A DNA stretch of 5,670 nt, from the NCBI GenBank assembly GCA_029857875.1, contig JAOUGB010000180.1:1-5670 (forward strand), read 5' to 3'. A model generated the notes under the pieces. That model did no database searches and was not told the DNA's origin. It saw nothing but the letters and a program-made list of their open reading frames with translations. Position numbers and translations under genes: made by a program. This DNA is from Desulfobacteraceae bacterium (lineage in GTDB: Bacteria; Desulfobacterota; Desulfobacteria; Desulfobacterales; UBA11574). Shown here piece after piece: positions 1 through 5,670 of this stretch (position 1 is the first letter of the stretch; each line of letters opens with the position of its first letter).

Positions 1-77
1 ACATGGAAACCCTGGGAAGAGAGGAACAAAAAATATTGGATGAGATCGTTATAACCGGAAAGGGTCGAAGCGTATGA
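1..77 (+). CDS. fliJ: FliJ C-terminal end (partial, 5' end outside window)
   Basis: Only the last 24 codons are visible (in frame from base 3, stop TGA 75-77). The tail reads ...GREEQKILDEIVITGKGRSV. A Glu/Lys-rich helix ending in a 'K-x-LDEI' segment and a short basic tail is typical of the C-terminus of FliJ, the small coiled-coil protein that links the export ATPase FliI to the export gate FlhA and helps deliver chaperone-bound flagellar subunits. The call rests mainly on context: it is followed by a MotE/YlxF-type gene and then fliK, the order fliJ-ylxF-fliK known from the B. subtilis fla/che operon. Its stop overlaps the next start as ATGA (74-77), which implies translational coupling. 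With so few residues another coiled-coil flagellar protein cannot be excluded. Confidence 0.68.
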   Translation, partial: METLGREEQKILDEIVITGKGRSV

Positions 78-643
78 AGACGCGAGTACAGATTCTATTG
101 GCCTTGCTGATTATTGTAAAGATAGTGCTGGGTTCTATTTTTATGTATCGGGCAGGCGTGTTTCCATTGTTTGGAGGTGCGGATGCCTTCGCCGCAGAAC
201 AAAAAAAAGATGCTGAAAATACAGAATTGAAAAATAAAAAAAACGAGGCAAAGGCAGAAGAGACAATTGATCTGAAATTTCTCATTCAACAAAAAGCTGA
301 ATTTGAAAAAGAAGAAAAACGAATAGCACAAAAAAAGGTAGAGCTTTTAGCCATTCAGGATGACATCAATAAGAAAATAGCGACGCTTACAAAAATAAGG
401 GATGACATTATAGCTGAAAAGGCCAAGAAAACTGCGGCAGAGGAGCAGCAGTTCAAACATCTTATTAAGGTTTATTCGGCCATGAAGCCTCAGAATGCAG
501 CAGAGCTGATTGAAAGACTGGACATAAAGTTGGCGATAGAATTACTTTCGAAAATGAAAGGAGATGATGTCGGAAAAATACTTTCGTTTGTAAAGATTGA
601 GAAAGCCGCTAAAATAAGCGAAGGGCTTGTCAATCGAGATTAA
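74..643 (+). CDS. MotE / YlxF-family flagellar accessory protein (MgtE-N-like domain)
   Basis: A 189-residue protein. Residues about 5-34 are a hydrophobic N-terminal segment with a lysine (K16) inside it. They are followed by AFA|AE (38-42), which resembles a signal peptidase I site, so the protein is either membrane-anchored or released to the periplasm. Residues about 42-65 are a Lys/Glu-rich linker and about 66-125 a long charged coiled coil. Residues about 126-186 form a small helical domain (YSAMKPQNAAELIERLD, then LLSKMKGDDVGKIL) typical of the MgtE N-terminal/MotE family. In rhizobia MotE is a periplasmic chaperone of the motility protein MotC. In B. subtilis the counterpart YlxF lies between fliJ and fliK, as here. 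The exact job in this organism is unknown, though a stator- or export-related role is likely. The start overlaps the fliJ stop (ATGA), and a GGAAAGGG stretch about 10 bases upstream serves as ribosome site. Confidence 0.8.
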   Translation: MKTRVQILLALLIIVKIVLGSIFMYRAGVFPLFGGADAFAAEQKKDAENTELKNKKNEAKAEETIDLKFLIQQKAEFEKEEKRIAQKKVELLAIQDDINKKIATLTKIRDDIIAEKAKKTAAEEQQFKHLIKVYSAMKPQNAAELIERLDIKLAIELLSKMKGDDVGKILSFVKIEKAAKISEGLVNRD

Positions 644-730
644 AAGAACCGCATATATTAAAAGGTGCCATTAAATATAGATATCTATAAATGATCCCTT
701 TGCCCAAAACTCATTCGATTCTATCTCCGA

Positions 731-800
731 CACATTATTAAAAAATGTGGGGTTTGGGTGATTTTGAGGGGAGATTGGAGCCGTAAAATCATTTTGAAGG
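731..800. repeat. Cluster of small inverted and direct repeats
   Basis: Visible elements are: CACATT (731-736) and AATGTG (744-749), a 6-bp perfect inverted repeat with a 7-base loop; GATTTT (760-765) and AAAATC (785-790), an inverted repeat with a 19-base spacer; and ATTTTGAGGG (761-770) and ATTTTGAAGG (791-800), a direct repeat matching at 9 of 10 positions and offset by 30 bases. Together they fill the less AT-rich patch of the gap. They could be a decayed mobile element end, a regulatory array or chance. The short lengths keep confidence low. Confidence 0.35.
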
Positions 801-832
801 ACCTTCTCCCTGGGTAAGGGAACTAACACTAA

Positions 833-848
833 TGGCCAATTATTTGCA
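833..848 (+). promoter_or_regulatory. Possible second sigma-54 (-24/-12) site
   Basis: TGGCCAATTATTTGCA has GG (834-835) and GC (846-847) separated by exactly 10 bases, with TGGC at the -24 side and TTGCA at the -12 side. It departs from the TGGCAC consensus in the last two bases of the -24 element. If active it would start a transcript near 858, giving fliK a leader of about 280 bases. It is weaker in context than the site at 1081-1095, since no gene begins close by, and it may be chance or a non-productive binding site. Confidence 0.3.
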
Positions 849-1080
849 ACCTCAATATTCATCATAACCCTCATTTTATCTTTATTGTTAAACCCCCTAT
901 ATTAAAAATATTTTAAAATCAAGATAATTCTTCAAGAGCCCCAAATAGGCAATATTTTCCTTTTACATTCTTTATAGCAGGTAAAATATGTCCTTGCCGC
1001 GTTTCAAAGTCTTTGTCTTGTACCCCTCTAAACTTTATAACCAAATGAATTTACACAATATAAAAATTATATGCGAATTT

Positions 1081-1095
1081 TGGTACACCCTTTGC
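1081..1095 (+). promoter_or_regulatory. Sigma-54 (RpoN) promoter of the fliK-flgD-flgE operon
   Basis: TGGTACACCCTTTGC matches the -24/-12 consensus TGGCAC-N5-TTGC at 9 of 10 defined positions. The invariant GG (1082-1083) and GC (1094-1095) are separated by exactly 10 bases. Transcription should start about 12 bases downstream, near 1106-1108, giving a leader of about 30 bases before the fliK ATG. Sigma-54 control of hook and basal-body genes with an NtrC-type activator is established in Vibrio, Pseudomonas, Campylobacter and Caulobacter. The activator and its binding sites are not visible in this window. Confidence 0.82.
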
Positions 1096-1125
1096 TTTTG
1101 AATATGAAAAAATCGATAAAGTATT

Positions 1126-1130
1126 GAGGT
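1126..1130 (+). promoter_or_regulatory. Ribosome binding site deciding the fliK start
   Basis: GAGGT sits 8 bases before ATG 1139. It overlaps the alternative in-frame start TTG 1124-1126, which itself has only A-rich sequence upstream. This selects ATG 1139 and removes the five extra codons of the longer reading. Confidence 0.75.
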
Positions 1131-1138
1131 TAAAATCT

Positions 1139-2806
1139 ATGACGAACCCAATGATTCTCAAATTGATGTCTTCACTTCTTAACAACAAAGCATCTGGAAA
1201 TGTCGAACCCTTTAAATCGGGAAAAGGAAACAGACATTTTTTATCCGACATGCTAAAAGCCCTTCACGCCTCTAAAAACGGCGCTTTTCATGTGGCTGAT
1301 AAACCAACTAAAATAAACACGACGCCTAATAACAAAGGATATAAATATTATCTTGAATCTTTCAAGAAAGAACTTTTAGCTCAGGGAAAACCGCTGAACA
1401 AGACCTTTTTAAAAGAAAAGGACCTTCCCCTAGTAAAAACATTTCTTTTTCAGTGCGGTTTTTCACATGAAAAAGTGGAACGGTTTTTAAATGATCTAAA
1501 GGGTAATAATTCCGATGGAGAATTTAATCTTTCACAAATATTTCTTAAGATAACCGAGCTGGGGGCGCCGAAAAGAAAAGAACATCAGGATGAGACAGTT
1601 GAACCAGCCACCGTTCCTTATCTTGAGTCGATATTGAGAGATTTTAATTTGACCCCTAAAAAACTGGATAACGTTTTTAGTGCCGCAAGGCTTGAAGGTG
1701 GAGGGCTGGATCTTGATAAATTAGTGGAAAAGTTAAAAGAGATCAAAGGCAGAAGAGCTTTAGCGAATAAGACTGTCGTCGATCAGAAATTGTCTCGGCA
1801 GATTTCGGACAAAATGGAAAAGATCGGTATGAATATACCTGAAAAAGGAAAAGCCGACCAGATCTCCTTGAAAGATTTTATAGCGTCACTGGAGCAGATT
1901 ACAGAAAAAGTTGGCAAAGAAAAAAAAGTGTCGCCTGACATAAAAAATACACTGGATAAAATTCTTGAACGGGTTGAACTCTCAGGACAAAAACCTGCAT
2001 CCGCATCTTCTGTAAAGTTTTCTTCCAATTATCATTTTACGGAGTCATTGTTAAAAGAGGAGATAAACAGAAAAGGCCATCATGCGTTTAATGAAAAAAA
2101 GATATCTTCCTTATCGTCGTTTCTCAAGCAAAAAGATGTCAAAGTCCAAAATCATGTTGGACCCAATGCAGGCACTTCGAATCATTCTGGAAAGGCTGAT
2201 TTGCTTTCGAATTTCAATAAGCAAACAGAATTAATAAATCCGGTCAAAGAAGAAGGTTATCGTGTGGATACGGAAGCAGCACAAATCAATGTCCCAAGGA
2301 ACACCGAGGCTTTCAATTTAACAAATACGCTTAAAACAGTTGAACATGGAGAAAAGCCTTTTAGGGGCTATCTCCCTGCTTCTCTCGTTGATCAGGTAGG
2401 AAAACAGATATCCAGGTCTATTCTCAGAGGGGATCAGGTGGTGACATTACAATTGAGACCTCCTGATCTTGGAACGGTCAGGATAAAGATGGATATTAAA
2501 GATCATACATTAAGGCTCAGTATGATTACCGAGCATCATTCAGTCAAGGAATTATTGCTGAATAATGTTCAGGAACTCAAAGAGGCCCTAGTTCAGCACG
2601 GCATAAAACTTGAGAAAGTAGATGTTCAGATCAACTATAATTTCGGTCAATCACTGAATGCTTCAAAAGAAGGGACGGATAACGGACAGGGGTGGAGACA
2701 GGATTTCAATGGAGAGGAGTTCCATTCAGATAATCATACAGAAGGACCACATGAAAGACCTATAAATATTATGTCGGGAAGTAATTTGTTAGATTTAGTG
2801 GCATAG
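1139..2806 (+). CDS. fliK: Flagellar hook-length control protein FliK
   Basis: A protein of 555 residues from ATG 1139; the frame is open back to TTG 1124, but the ribosome site favours the ATG. The diagnostic part is the C-terminal Flg_hook domain at about residues 416-500. It contains LQLRPPDLGTVRIKMDI, then a LRLSMITEH strand, then the helix ELKEALVQHGIKLEKVDVQI. In FliK this domain contacts FlhB and switches export from hook to filament substrates once the hook is full length. The N-terminal region is long, Lys-rich and poorly conserved, as expected for the secreted ruler part, and holds three degenerate helical repeats (about 106-140, 169-204 and 228-254). Residues about 265-410 look disordered. 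Salmonella FliK has 405 residues, so this one is long. It is the first gene of the hook operon, 43 bases behind a sigma-54 promoter, and its stop is 25 bases before flgD. Confidence 0.93.
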   Translation: MTNPMILKLMSSLLNNKASGNVEPFKSGKGNRHFLSDMLKALHASKNGAFHVADKPTKINTTPNNKGYKYYLESFKKELLAQGKPLNKTFLKEKDLPLVKTFLFQCGFSHEKVERFLNDLKGNNSDGEFNLSQIFLKITELGAPKRKEHQDETVEPATVPYLESILRDFNLTPKKLDNVFSAARLEGGGLDLDKLVEKLKEIKGRRALANKTVVDQKLSRQISDKMEKIGMNIPEKGKADQISLKDFIASLEQITEKVGKEKKVSPDIKNTLDKILERVELSGQKPASASSVKFSSNYHFTESLLKEEINRKGHHAFNEKKISSLSSFLKQKDVKVQNHVGPNAGTSNHSGKADLLSNFNKQTELINPVKEEGYRVDTEAAQINVPRNTEAFNLTNTLKTVEHGEKPFRGYLPASLVDQVGKQISRSILRGDQVVTLQLRPPDLGTVRIKMDIKDHTLRLSMITEHHSVKELLLNNVQELKEALVQHGIKLEKVDVQINYNFGQSLNASKEGTDNGQGWRQDFNGEEFHSDNHTEGPHERPINIMSGSNLLDLVA

Positions 2807-2831
2807 TCAAAAAGAAGGGAGGGAAAGATCA

Positions 2832-3524
2832 ATGTCAATAGAAGCAGTTAACACGGGTTATGGCGTATCATCTGGCACCGGTGAAAAGACATCATCCAGT
2901 TCTAGTGCCGGGGAACTGGGCATGGATCAGTTTCTCAAGCTGTTTATCGCCCAGATTCAGCATCAAGATCCCCTGAGTCCTCTCGACAGTGCTGAATTTA
3001 CCGCCCAATTGGCACAGTTTACCAGCGTTGAACAGCTGTATGGAATGAATAGCAGGCTGGCAGATATTGAAGAAACACTTAATGGCCAGAACGAACAACG
3101 TGATGATTTGGGATTTATCGGTAAAACGGTGAAGGCGGACGACAATACAATGCGTGTTGATAATGGAACGGTTCAATCCGGTTCTTACACTATTGATGGA
3201 AGCGGGGATGTCACCATTGATGTTTATGACAGTCAGGGTCTAATTGTCAGGACATTCTATCAGGGCTGGGAGGATAAAGGAGAACATGACGTGAACTGGG
3301 ACGGAAGGGATGACACAGGAGAGTTGGTCGGAGACGGCACCTATACGTTTGAAATTACCGCCAGAAATGAAAAAGGTTTTTATATTCCTTACAATACCTA
3401 TATATCCGGGGAAGTTACAGGCATTACATATCAAAATGGTCAGTCTTATTTAATGATCGGAGACAGAATAATCAATAACATTAATAATATTATCGAAGTC
3501 AGTCAAACAACAGCAAATAACTAA
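2832..3524 (+). CDS. flgD: Flagellar hook capping / scaffolding protein FlgD
   Basis: A 230-residue protein, close to Salmonella FlgD (232). FlgD forms the cap at the tip of the growing hook and guides polymerisation of FlgE; it is discarded when the hook is finished. Residues 1-28 are a Ser/Gly-rich N-terminus carrying the export signal region. Residues 31-76 are the conserved FlgD N-domain, with MDQFLKLFIAQIQHQDPLSP followed by AQLAQFTSVEQL. Residues about 93-115 begin the C-terminal beta domain (GFIGKTVKAD), and about 118-182 form the FlgD Ig-like fold with the signature VNWDGRDDTGELVGDGTYTF. The tail IINNINNIIEV closes the Tudor-like part. The ribosome site is strong (AAGGGAGGG at 2815-2823, 8 bases from ATG). 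The stop overlaps the ribosome site of flgE, so the two genes are probably translated together. Confidence 0.97.
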   Translation: MSIEAVNTGYGVSSGTGEKTSSSSSAGELGMDQFLKLFIAQIQHQDPLSPLDSAEFTAQLAQFTSVEQLYGMNSRLADIEETLNGQNEQRDDLGFIGKTVKADDNTMRVDNGTVQSGSYTIDGSGDVTIDVYDSQGLIVRTFYQGWEDKGEHDVNWDGRDDTGELVGDGTYTFEITARNEKGFYIPYNTYISGEVTGITYQNGQSYLMIGDRIINNINNIIEVSQTTANN

Positions 3525-3537
3525 GGAGGGAAATAAA

Positions 3538-5319
3538 ATGTCTTTATCGAGTTCACTTTTTTCAGGGATTAGCGGTCTGAGCACCCTTGGCAATGCCATG
3601 CAAATTATCGGAGACAACATTGCAAATGTCAATACGGTGGGTTTTAAGAGCAGCAGCTTTGCCTTTCAGGATCTGTTGAGCCAGTCGGTTTCCACTCTTT
3701 CCGGAACATCACAGGTCGGCAGGGGAACCGCTCTTGGAGATATCCAAGCATCTTTTGCCCAGGGTTCCTTTGAATCCACGGGCAATACCACGGATCTGGC
3801 CGTTGGCGGGGATGGTTTTTTTGTATTAAAGCAACTGGGTACGGAAAATCTATACTACTCAAGGGCCGGAAATTTCAATTTTAATGAGGACGGCTATTTA
3901 ACCAATCCCGAAGGTTACGTCGTTCAGGGATGGGCTCTAGATGCAAACGGAGATGATACGGGTACGATCGACGATGTCCTTATGAGTTCATTTACTTCGC
4001 CGCCCAGCGAAACCGACAACATGGAGGTTATCGTCAACCTCGATTCTGCGGGAGATGATAATTCATCAGGAACCGATACTTCCCTGTTTGGTGCCTGGAA
4101 TGGCACCAGTTCCACACCCATAGGTGCAAGTGCTTATGAATATCAGTCCAGCTTGAAGGTATATGATTCTCTGGGAAGTACCCACGATATTACTCTCTAT
4201 TTTGACAAAGCAGACACGGCGAATACATATGAATATATCGTTACCAGCAACCCGTCTGAAGACAATAGGACCTTCTCTCCTACTAACGAAATAACTGATG
4301 TTACGTGCGTCGCTGATACCGCCGGTTCTCTTGATGGGACATACTTTACGCTTTATGATGGCGCCGGTTCGGTTGCTTTCTGGGTCGATGTTGATAATTC
4401 CGGAACAACCATACCATTGGGAGCGTCAGCGGCTGATAGAGCGGTAGAAATTACAACTATAACTACCGATATGACGGACCTTCAAGTGGCGTCAGCGGTT
4501 CAGTTAGCAGTTGATGGTGACCTCCAATTTAGTGCGACGGTCAATGGTGCTGTGGTGACGGTTACCGATGCCGGAACTGCTGGTACAAGGACAAATGCGA
4601 ACGCCGGCACTTCCGGTTTCACAATGGCAACAACAGTACAAGGCGGTACGGCTACGAGTCATCCTTTGGAAGGGCTGCTGGCCAGAGGGACCCTCACGTT
4701 TGGCACAGACGGATCGATTACCGGGACGACGCTGGATAAAATAAACACCACCACCGGCGGTGTTACTGCTCAGACGACGTCGGACGTCTCAAACGGTTAC
4801 TATCAATTTGATCCCACTTTTATCTCAGGTTCTCCCATGTCCATCGAGCTTGATTTCGGGCTGCGCTATAATGGGTCCGCTTGGGTCAAAAATTCTCTTT
4901 CAACCTCCCAGTACGCCAGCGCCTCGACCACCACGTTTCAGTCTGCAAACGGCTACGGGGCCGGAGATCTGGAAGGCGTTAACGTGGATGTTGACGGCGT
5001 CATCACCGGGAGCTATTCCAATGGCCAGTTGATTCCTCTGTTTCGTGTCGGTTTGGCAAAATTCCAGAACACCCAGGGATTGTTTAAGGAGGGTGGCAAC
5101 CTGTACAGCGAAACCCGCCAGAGCGGTTCTGCCATTACCAACAAGCCCGGAACCAACGGACTGGGGAGCATCGCACCCAATGCATTGGAACAATCGAACG
5201 TGGATATTGCAAATGAGTTGGTAAAAATGATTACCACCCAAAGGGGATTTCAGGCAAATTCAAAAATTATTACAGTAACGGATCAAATGCTTTCGGAACT
5301 CATTAATATCAAAAGGTAA
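3538..5319 (+). CDS. flgE: Flagellar hook protein FlgE (enlarged, with inserted module)
   Basis: A 593-residue structural subunit of the hook, the flexible joint between rod and filament. N-terminal rod/hook domain at about residues 1-40: SLFSGISGLSTLGNAMQIIG and the ANVNTVGFK motif (30-37). This is followed by the D1 part with STGNTTDLAVGGDGFFVL (80-97) and SRAGNF (108-113). The FlgE D2 region shows LKVYDSLGSTHDITLYF (206-222) and resumes at LARGTLTFGTDGSITG (381-396). The C-terminal D0/D1 domain (about 548-593) has ALEQSNVDIANELVKMITTQ and ends in TDQMLSELINIKR, as in other axial proteins. Salmonella FlgE has 402 residues. Much of the extra length is a block of about 120 residues (252-370) set into D2. 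Ribosome site AAGGAGGG (3523-3530) is 7 bases before the ATG and overlaps the flgD stop. The gene is followed by a terminator-like hairpin. Confidence 0.96.
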   Translation: MSLSSSLFSGISGLSTLGNAMQIIGDNIANVNTVGFKSSSFAFQDLLSQSVSTLSGTSQVGRGTALGDIQASFAQGSFESTGNTTDLAVGGDGFFVLKQLGTENLYYSRAGNFNFNEDGYLTNPEGYVVQGWALDANGDDTGTIDDVLMSSFTSPPSETDNMEVIVNLDSAGDDNSSGTDTSLFGAWNGTSSTPIGASAYEYQSSLKVYDSLGSTHDITLYFDKADTANTYEYIVTSNPSEDNRTFSPTNEITDVTCVADTAGSLDGTYFTLYDGAGSVAFWVDVDNSGTTIPLGASAADRAVEITTITTDMTDLQVASAVQLAVDGDLQFSATVNGAVVTVTDAGTAGTRTNANAGTSGFTMATTVQGGTATSHPLEGLLARGTLTFGTDGSITGTTLDKINTTTGGVTAQTTSDVSNGYYQFDPTFISGSPMSIELDFGLRYNGSAWVKNSLSTSQYASASTTTFQSANGYGAGDLEGVNVDVDGVITGSYSNGQLIPLFRVGLAKFQNTQGLFKEGGNLYSETRQSGSAITNKPGTNGLGSIAPNALEQSNVDIANELVKMITTQRGFQANSKIITVTDQMLSELINIKR

Positions 5320-5327
5320 TCTTTAAC

Positions 5328-5388
5328 CCGTTGGCCTGTTGAGCCGGTTACGCGTTGTTAGCGATTAACCGGTTTTTCAGGCCAACGG
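5328..5388 (+). terminator. Nested hairpin terminator after flgE
   Basis: An inner stem, CCGGTTA (5344-5350) with TAACCGG (5366-5372), is followed directly by five T (5373-5377). This is the form of an intrinsic terminator reading on the + strand. The loop adds CGC/GCG pairing (5351-5353 with 5361-5363). The inner hairpin sits inside a perfect 11-bp outer inverted repeat, CCGTTGGCCTG (5328-5338) and CAGGCCAACGG (5378-5388). The outer arms put the T-run into an internal loop, so inner and outer folds may compete. It begins 9 bases after the flgE stop. Only five T is modest, so termination may be partial. Confidence 0.62.
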
Positions 5389-5670
5389 CTACTCCCCACA
5401 GATCGGAATTCCCGCTTTCCCACAACAGGTCAAGTAAGTGTTCACGGGGTGTACTCCCCCGCTTCACTCCGGTGTCTACGTGTCTGGTCATTTCAATGAC
5501 TTAGCAGCGGTGGCATTCCTGCCCCCTCCGCGTTCTTTCATTACGAGCCCTTATTCACGAGGCTTGTCCGCCTCCGGCGGGTTTATCCGCCTTTGGCGTG
5601 ATCTTTCAGCAAAAATTGAATCATACCTGAAGCGGTAATATTTTCAAAAAGCTAAAGTGTTTGTTCCTTA
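5389..5670. other. Non-coding region with several small hairpins after flgE
   Basis: No supported gene. The one open frame (GTG 5438 to 5638, + strand) has no ribosome site, is rich in Pro/Ser/Arg and resembles no family I recognise. Short hairpins are visible: CGGGG/CCCCG at 5445-5461 (7-base loop), GTCAT/ATGAC at 5487-5500 (4-base loop), CCGCC/GGCGG at 5568-5580 (3-base loop) and CGCC/GGCG at 5588-5598 (3-base loop). TACTCCCC occurs at 5390-5397 and again at 5452-5459. Base composition is more GC-rich than the flagellar genes at the start of the window, then turns AT-rich again after about 5635. This looks like an intergenic repetitive element or structured RNA. The genes that often follow flgE (flbD/swrD, fliL, motA) do not begin here. 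Confidence 0.45.

Larger units (their letters stand above)
644..1080. other. AT-rich non-coding gap between motE-like gene and fliK promoter
   Basis: No convincing gene is present on either strand. The one open frame of note (671-874, minus strand, 67 codons) has no ribosome site before its ATG and no recognisable motif. The gap is mostly AT-rich, but about 726-835 is richer in G and C than its flanks and holds small inverted and direct repeats. A perfect 14-base palindrome, TATAGATATCTATA, lies at 676-689, and AAAATATTTT at 905-914. No hairpin followed by a T-run is seen after motE, so I cannot place a terminator here. The gap may carry activator sites for the sigma-54 promoter that follows, but I recognise none. 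Confidence 0.6.

Noticed and set aside
676..689. Perfect palindrome TATAGATATCTATA as a terminator of motE
   Set aside because: It has no loop, is weak AT pairing and has no T-run after it; at most an operator-like site, with nothing to support a protein binding it.
671..874. Minus-strand open frame of 67 codons in the gap before fliK
   Set aside because: No ribosome site before its ATG, no recognisable motif, AT-rich context with overlapping repeats; most likely a chance frame.
917..929. Possible IHF site AATCAAGATAATT between the two sigma-54-like sites
   Set aside because: The WATCAA half matches, but the TTR half fails at two of three positions; AT-rich DNA gives many such near-matches.
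1013..1041. Sigma-70-like pair TTGTCT (1013-1018) and TATAAC (1036-1041) with 17-base spacing
   Set aside because: The -35 box matches only 4 of 6, and such pairs are common by chance in AT-rich DNA; the sigma-54 site nearby explains fliK better.
1124..1138. TTG 1124 as the start of fliK
   Set aside because: It lacks an upstream ribosome site and overlaps the GAGGT that is correctly spaced from ATG 1139.
5438..5638. Plus-strand open frame of 66 codons after flgE starting at GTG
   Set aside because: No ribosome site, hairpins throughout, Pro/Ser/Arg-rich translation without family features; more likely non-coding repeat sequence.

Overview
The window is a slice of a flagellar export and hook gene cluster. 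All four complete genes lie on the + strand, and the order is fliJ (3' end only) – motE/ylxF-like gene – fliK – flgD – flgE. B. subtilis has the same order in its fla/che operon (fliJ-ylxF-fliK-flgD-flgE). The sigma-54 type promoter in front of fliK, the Lys-rich FliK and MotE-like proteins, the large FlgE and the strong AGGAGG-type ribosome sites suggest a Gram-negative motile bacterium. My best guess is a deltaproteobacterium of the Desulfobacterota type. That is an inference from gene style, because the window holds no taxonomic marker.

Layout: 1-77 is the FliJ C-terminus, overlapping by ATGA the MotE-family gene (74-643). Positions 644-1138 form a gap of about 0.5 kb with no convincing gene. 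It is AT-rich, with a less AT-rich patch at about 726-835 that holds small inverted and direct repeats, and it ends in a very good -24/-12 (sigma-54) promoter at 1081-1095. fliK starts at ATG 1139, not at the upstream in-frame TTG 1124, because the GAGGT ribosome site sits between the two. flgD (2832-3524) and flgE (3538-5319) follow with gaps of 25 and 13 bases, each with a strong ribosome site, so fliK-flgD-flgE reads as one operon. A nested hairpin with an internal run of five T (5328-5388) closes it. The last 280 bases (5389-5670) hold no convincing gene but several small GC-rich hairpins, and look like a non-coding repetitive element.

How the genes work together: FliJ serves the flagellar type III export gate. 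The MotE-family protein is a membrane-anchored or periplasmic coiled-coil accessory factor. FlgD caps the growing hook, FlgE is the hook subunit and FliK measures hook length and switches export specificity. The promoter position suggests that the hook genes are switched on by sigma-54 and an enhancer-binding activator separately from the upstream fliJ-motE block.

I see no undescribed defence or mobile system. The points most worth a second look are the sigma-54 promoter, the extra module of about 120 residues inside FlgE, the degenerate repeats in FliK, and the two non-coding regions flanking the hook operon.
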